From CAIWXH01 sp964555675 (GTDB taxonomy: Bacteria; Chloroflexota; Chloroflexia; Chloroflexales; Chloroflexaceae): a stretch of 8,733 bases of DNA. A program made the position numbers and the translations under genes. Below the pieces are notes generated by a model, which made no database searches, had not been told where the DNA came from, and saw only the letters and a program-made list of their open reading frames with translations. The stretch lies in NCBI GenBank assembly GCA_964555675.1, contig CAZKTU010000264.1:1-8733 (forward strand), read 5' to 3'. Below, in pieces: positions 4,554-8,733 of this stretch (positions within the stretch are counted from its first letter, which is position 1; each line of letters begins with the position of its first letter).

Positions 4554-6311
4554 ATGACTACTGTTCCGCAGTCACGCCCGAGCGGCCGCCGCCGCCTCAA
4601 TATCGCCGCCATCGTCGCCGGGGTTCTGGTCCTGGCCCTGCTCGCCACCTTCGGCGTGCGCACCCTGACCTCGCGCGGCGCCGACCCCCTGGCCGACACC
4701 ACGGTCGTCCCCGTGAGCCGCGGCGACCTGACCCTGGGCGTCAGCGCCACCGGCCAGGTCGAGCCCCGCGTCCAGGCCGAGCTGGCCTTCGGCGCCGCCT
4801 CGGGCCGCGTGGCCGAGGTGCTGGTGGCCGAGGGCGATGCCGTCGCCGCCGGTGACGCCCTGATCATCCTTGACAACCGCCAGCTGACCGCCGCCCGCGA
4901 CGCCGCCCAGGCTAACCTGGCCGTCGCGCAGGCCGACCTGCAGGCCCTGAGCGACGGTGCGACGCCCGCCCAGATCGCCGAGGCCCAGGCCCAGGTGGCC
5001 GCCGCCCAGGGCAGCCTGACCCAGACCCAGGGCAGCGTCAGCGCGGCCGACCTGGCCGCCGCCCGCGCCGCCGTCGACGAGGCCCGCGCCCGCCTGGCCG
5101 AGCTCGAGGCCGGCCCGAAGAGCGACGAGCGCACCCGCGCCGCCACCGCCCTCGACGAGGCCCGCGCCGAGCTGGACCGCCAGCGCAGCGCCCTCTCGAC
5201 CGCCAAAGAGCAGGCCCGCCAGCAGGTCGACAGCGCCGCCAACAGCGTGCGCAACGCCCAGGCCGCCTACAGCACCGCCTTCTGGGACCTCGAGCACGTC
5301 AAGCTCTACGGCACCGACCCGCGCACCGAGCGGGCCCTGAACGGCGTGCAGCAGCTCGACTTCCAGAAGAGCTTCGATCAGGCCGCCCGCGACCTGGCCA
5401 ATGCCGAGGCCAGCCTCAAGCAGGCCCAGCTCGACTATAACACCGCCAACCAGAACGAGGCCAGCGGCCTGGCCAGCGCCGAGGCCCGCGTGCGGGCCGC
5501 CCAGACCGACCTCGATACCCTGCTGGGCGGCGCCGACGCCGACGACCTGGCCGCCGCCCGGGCCCAGCTGGCCCGCGCCAATGCCGACCTGGCCAGCCTG
5601 ACCGGCGCCGAGCGGGCCGGCTCGGTGGCCGCCCAGAGCGCCAACCTCGAGGCCGCCCAGGCTCGCCTCGAGCAGCTCACCGCCGACCCGACCACCAGCG
5701 ACCTGGCCCGCGCCGAGGCCCGCGTGGCCCAGGCCCAGGCCCAGCTCGACCAGGCCCAGATCCAGCTCGACGACGCCACCCTGCGCGCACCCTTCCCGGG
5801 GGTCGTGGCCACGGTCAACGTCGCCGCCGGCGAGGCGGTCGGCGCCCAGGCGCCCCTGGTCCTGATCGACGTCAGCCGCTTCCTGGTCAAGGTCACCGTC
5901 GACGAGGTCGATATCGCCCGCGTCCAGACCGGCCAGAGCGTCGAGGTCCTGATCGACGCCCTCGGCGAGACCCTGCCGGGCACGGTGCTGCGGCTCGACC
6001 CCCTGCCCCAGGCCGATAGCTCGGTCACCGCCTACCTGGTGACGATCGAGATCGACCCGGCCGGCAAGACCCTCAACCCGGGCATGACCGCCAGCGCCAC
6101 CATCGTGGCCGACTCGCGCAAGGACGTGCTGAGCGTCCCGGCCGCGGCCGTGCGCAACGAGAACGGCCAGGACGTGGTGGGCGTGGTCATCACGGGCGAG
6201 AACGGCCAGCGCGCCATCGAGGACACCCCGGTGACGGTCGGCCTGCGCACCGCCGACAGCGTCGAGATCACCAGCGGCTTGGCCGAGGGCGTCGAAGTCG
6301 TAATCCGCTAA
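4554..6311 (+). CDS. Membrane-fusion (HlyD/MacA-like) adaptor of an ABC exporter
   Basis: A 585-residue periplasmic-type adaptor. A short basic N-terminus (GRRR) and one membrane helix (about 16-34) anchor it. The two halves of the biotinyl-lipoyl domain are at 82-108 (GRVAEVLVAEGDAVAAGDALIILD) and 408-440 (LRAPFPGVVATV...APLVLIDVS). Between them is a heptad-rich section of almost 300 residues (about 109-407), very rich in Ala, Gln and Glu. A beta-barrel (about 441-520) and a membrane-proximal domain (about 525-585) follow. MacA of E. coli is about 370 residues, so nearly all the extra length is in the coiled coil. Start ATG 4554 has GAGGAA about 8 nt upstream; the frame extends to a TTG at 4506, next to the TetR stop, but without a good ribosome site. 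The gene lies 48 nt after the TetR gene and 28 nt before the ATPase, within one operon. Confidence 0.93.
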   Translation: MTTVPQSRPSGRRRLNIAAIVAGVLVLALLATFGVRTLTSRGADPLADTTVVPVSRGDLTLGVSATGQVEPRVQAELAFGAASGRVAEVLVAEGDAVAAGDALIILDNRQLTAARDAAQANLAVAQADLQALSDGATPAQIAEAQAQVAAAQGSLTQTQGSVSAADLAAARAAVDEARARLAELEAGPKSDERTRAATALDEARAELDRQRSALSTAKEQARQQVDSAANSVRNAQAAYSTAFWDLEHVKLYGTDPRTERALNGVQQLDFQKSFDQAARDLANAEASLKQAQLDYNTANQNEASGLASAEARVRAAQTDLDTLLGGADADDLAAARAQLARANADLASLTGAERAGSVAAQSANLEAAQARLEQLTADPTTSDLARAEARVAQAQAQLDQAQIQLDDATLRAPFPGVVATVNVAAGEAVGAQAPLVLIDVSRFLVKVTVDEVDIARVQTGQSVEVLIDALGETLPGTVLRLDPLPQADSSVTAYLVTIEIDPAGKTLNPGMTASATIVADSRKDVLSVPAAAVRNENGQDVVGVVITGENGQRAIEDTPVTVGLRTADSVEITSGLAEGVEVVIR

Positions 6312-6325
6312 AGCGACACCTACTG

Positions 6326-6331
6326 AGGAGG
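6326..6331 (+). promoter_or_regulatory. Strong Shine-Dalgarno of the ATPase gene
   Basis: A GAGGAGG run in the 28-nt gap, about 8 nt before the ATG at 6340, fixes the ATPase start. Confidence 0.75.
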
Positions 6332-6339
6332 CGAGTGAG

Positions 6340-7140
6340 ATGACGACTGATTACGTAACCAGGCCCATCGTCCAGATGGAGCAGATGGTCAAAGAGTTTC
6401 CCACCGGCGACGGCGTCTTCCGGGCCCTCGACGACGTCTCGGTCACGATTGAGCAGGGCGAGATGGTGGCGATTATGGGCCCCTCGGGCAGCGGCAAGAG
6501 CACCCTGATGACCCTGATCGGTCTGCTCGACACCCCCAGCTCGGGCAGCTACATCCTCGACGGCGAAGACGTGAGCAACCTGAGCCGGCTCGAGCAGGCC
6601 CGGGTGCGCAACCGCAAGCTCGGCTTCGTCTTCCAGAACTTCAACCTGCTGCCGCGCCTGAGCGCCCTGCAGAACGTCGAGCTGCCGATGGTCTACGGGC
6701 GAGTCGACGGCCGCGAGCGCAAAGAGCGGGCCCGCGCCGCCCTCGAGGCGGTCGGCCTCGGCCACAAGCTCGACAATCTGCCCAACACGCTCTCGGGCGG
6801 CCAGAAGCAGCGCGTCGCGATCGCCAGGGCCCTGGTCCACAACCCGGCCATGATCCTGGCCGACGAGCCGACCGGCGCCCTCGACACCAAGACCGGGGCC
6901 GAGATTATGGCCCTCTTCCGCGAGCTGAACCGCGAGCAGGGGCGCACGATCGTGGTGGTCACCCACGACCCCGAGATCGGCCGCCACATGGACCGGGTGA
7001 TCGGCCTGCGCGACGGCCGCCTGGCCGAGAACATCCTCGGCGAGTACTACGGCGTGGACGTCTTCGAGCGGGTCGAGCGCGAGCACAGCAAAGAGCCGGT
7101 GCCCGTGCCCGTCAAGCGCGCCAACTACGGCCAGGACTAA
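6340..7140 (+). CDS. MacB/LolD-type ABC exporter ATPase
   Basis: A 266-residue nucleotide-binding subunit that powers the exporter from the cytoplasmic side. All motifs are intact: Walker A GPSGSGKST 47-55, Q-loop Q99 in VFQNFNLLPRLSALQNVELP, signature LSGGQ 151-155, Walker B MILADE to 176 with the D-loop GALD 179-182, and H-loop H209 (VVVTHD). The NFNLLP...LSALQNVELP pattern is typical of the MacB/LolD/FtsE group, which works by mechanotransmission across the membrane. A tail of about 30 residues after the core (from 235: GEYYGVDVFERVEREH, then a Pro/Val stretch KEPVPVPVKR) is longer than in LolD and may touch the permease. ATPase and permease are separate genes here, unlike E. coli MacB where they are fused. 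Confidence 0.97.
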   Translation: MTTDYVTRPIVQMEQMVKEFPTGDGVFRALDDVSVTIEQGEMVAIMGPSGSGKSTLMTLIGLLDTPSSGSYILDGEDVSNLSRLEQARVRNRKLGFVFQNFNLLPRLSALQNVELPMVYGRVDGRERKERARAALEAVGLGHKLDNLPNTLSGGQKQRVAIARALVHNPAMILADEPTGALDTKTGAEIMALFRELNREQGRTIVVVTHDPEIGRHMDRVIGLRDGRLAENILGEYYGVDVFERVEREHSKEPVPVPVKRANYGQD

Positions 7141-7149
7141 AGCAACCCA

Positions 7150-7172
7150 GGGGCGCCCCCAGCGGGCGCCCC
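7150..7172 (+). repeat. 9-bp GC hairpin between ATPase and permease genes
   Basis: GGGGCGCCC (7150-7158), 5-nt loop CCAGC, GGGCGCCCC (7164-7172): a perfect stem. No T-run follows, so full termination is unlikely. It starts 9 nt after the ATPase stop and ends 28 nt before the preferred permease start. It could slow 3' decay of the upstream mRNA or lower permease output relative to ATPase. The role is inference. Confidence 0.6.
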
Positions 7173-7200
7173 GCCACTATAGATGAAGCGGGAAGACACA

Positions 7201-8451
<1,251 letters not shown>

Positions 8452-8454
8452 GAG

Positions 8455-8477
8455 GTGGGGGAACCAGGTTCCCCCAC
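8455..8477. repeat. 23-bp perfect palindrome directly after the permease stop
   Basis: GTGGGGGAACC, one A, GGTTCCCCCAC. As RNA it gives a 10-bp stem with a 3-nt loop. It starts 3 nt after the stop codon. No T-run follows on the plus strand, so it is better seen as an mRNA-end stabiliser or REP-like element, or as a termination signal of the type that lacks a U-tract. Confidence 0.7.
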
Positions 8478-8520
8478 GCCCCCGCTGAGCCTGCCGGGGG
8501 ACCTGCTTCCCCACGCCCCC
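8469..8520 (+). repeat. Direct repeat TTCCCC(C)ACGCCCCC
   Basis: Copies at 8469-8483 and 8507-8520 differ by one C. The bases before each copy are also related (GGGGGAACCAGG against GGGGGACCTGC), so the second copy looks like a decayed version of the palindrome at 8455-8477 and its flank. Confidence 0.6.
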
Positions 8521-8537
8521 ACCTAATCCCTACGTTC

Positions 8538-8567
8538 GTGAGAGGGCCCCTCGCCGGGCCCTCTCAC
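8538..8567. terminator. 12-bp-stem hairpin, likely end of the exporter operon
   Basis: GTGAGAGGGCCC (8538-8549), 6-nt loop CTCGCC, GGGCCCTCTCAC (8556-8567), all pairs perfect. It lies 86 nt after the last stop. There is no T-run on either side, so it would be a U-poor or bidirectional terminator. Alternatively it belongs with the other palindromes in this tail. Confidence 0.5.
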
Positions 8568-8580
8568 ACTCTCCCGGCGC

Positions 8581-8707
8581 CAGGGGCTGCGCCCCTGAAC
8601 CCCAGAAAGATCTAGCTCTGCCGGCCCGTTTTGCTGTGCGGTCATGCCGCCTGGGGAGCTGCAGATGAGGTGCCTACACGGCGGGCGAAGTCGAGGGGCG
8701 CAGCCCC
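8581..8707. repeat. Two inverted copies of GGGGCTGCGCCCC
   Basis: GGGGCTGCGCCCC (8583-8595, stem extending to CAGGGGC/GCCCCTG at 8581-8597) and its exact reverse complement GGGGCGCAGCCCC (8695-8707). Each is a small hairpin on its own, and the pair could mark the edges of a 125-bp unit. The DNA between holds a short GCGG/CCGC hairpin (8638-8650); no gene, promoter or RNA gene is recognised there or after 8707. Confidence 0.6.
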
Positions 8708-8733
8708 CGCGCCGGGTGGGTGTCGGGAGGGCC

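Noticed and set aside
4502..5297. Two long minus-strand frames (250 and 241 codons) opposite the adaptor
   Set aside because: Low-complexity Ala/Gly/Arg/Ser translations caused by the repetitive GCC/GAG codons of the coiled coil.
6268..7086. 272-codon minus-strand frame opposite the ATPase
   Set aside because: Antisense shadow; the plus strand encodes an intact ABC ATPase with every motif.
8455..8477. 23-bp palindrome as a standard intrinsic terminator
   Set aside because: No T-run follows on either strand, so the standard criterion is not met; listed as a repeat instead.

Overview
The window is GC-rich (coding regions about 70% G+C by eye) and bacterial. It holds seven protein-coding genes, one probable 11-codon leader ORF, and unusually readable control regions. 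The promoters match the sigma-70 consensus closely (TTGACA/T, 17 bp, TATACT), and the intergenic DNA carries GGGGCTGCGCCCC-type palindromes. Together with the style of the secreted hydrolase and the long coiled-coil ABC adaptor, this suggests a filamentous member of the Chloroflexota (Roseiflexus/Kouleothrix-like). That placement is inference from style, not from a marker gene.

Left part (1-2777). A cytochrome P450, cut by the window edge, converges on a cytosolic glycerophosphodiester phosphodiesterase. The phosphodiesterase has its own promoter, with a perfect hairpin over its predicted transcription start. Next on the minus strand is a 97-residue orphan SWIM zinc-finger protein. The 326 bases upstream of it are the most interesting stretch. 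In order of transcription they contain a near-consensus promoter, an 11-codon ORF with a perfect Shine-Dalgarno, a strong intrinsic terminator whose stem begins at that ORF's stop codon, and then the SWIM gene with a second perfect Shine-Dalgarno. An upstream segment can pair with the first arm of the terminator instead. This has the layout of a translation-linked attenuator.

Middle (2778-3872). A Tat-exported, glucosaminidase/lysozyme-like cell-wall hydrolase with a (Pro-Ser-Pro-Glu) repeat linker is divergent from a TetR-family regulator. Their promoters overlap. A palindromic TGACCGGTCGGT-type operator sits on the overlap, and a second TGACCGGT copy lies exactly 42 bp away.

Right part (3873-8451). 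TetR regulator, membrane-fusion adaptor, MacB-type ATPase and MacB/FtsX-type permease form one plus-strand operon: a three-component ABC exporter with its probable repressor. The adaptor has a coiled-coil section of about 300 residues, much longer than in MacA. The natural reading is that TetR shuts off the promoter until a toxic or signalling ligand binds, and the pump then moves a hydrophobic compound or peptide out of the cell.

End (8452-8733). There is no gene. The stretch is packed with palindromes: a 23-bp one 3 nt after the permease stop, a partial repeat of it, a 12-bp-stem hairpin, and two inverted copies of GGGGCTGCGCCCC. Promoter, operator and RNA-structure calls were made by hand on one sequence and are unconfirmed.
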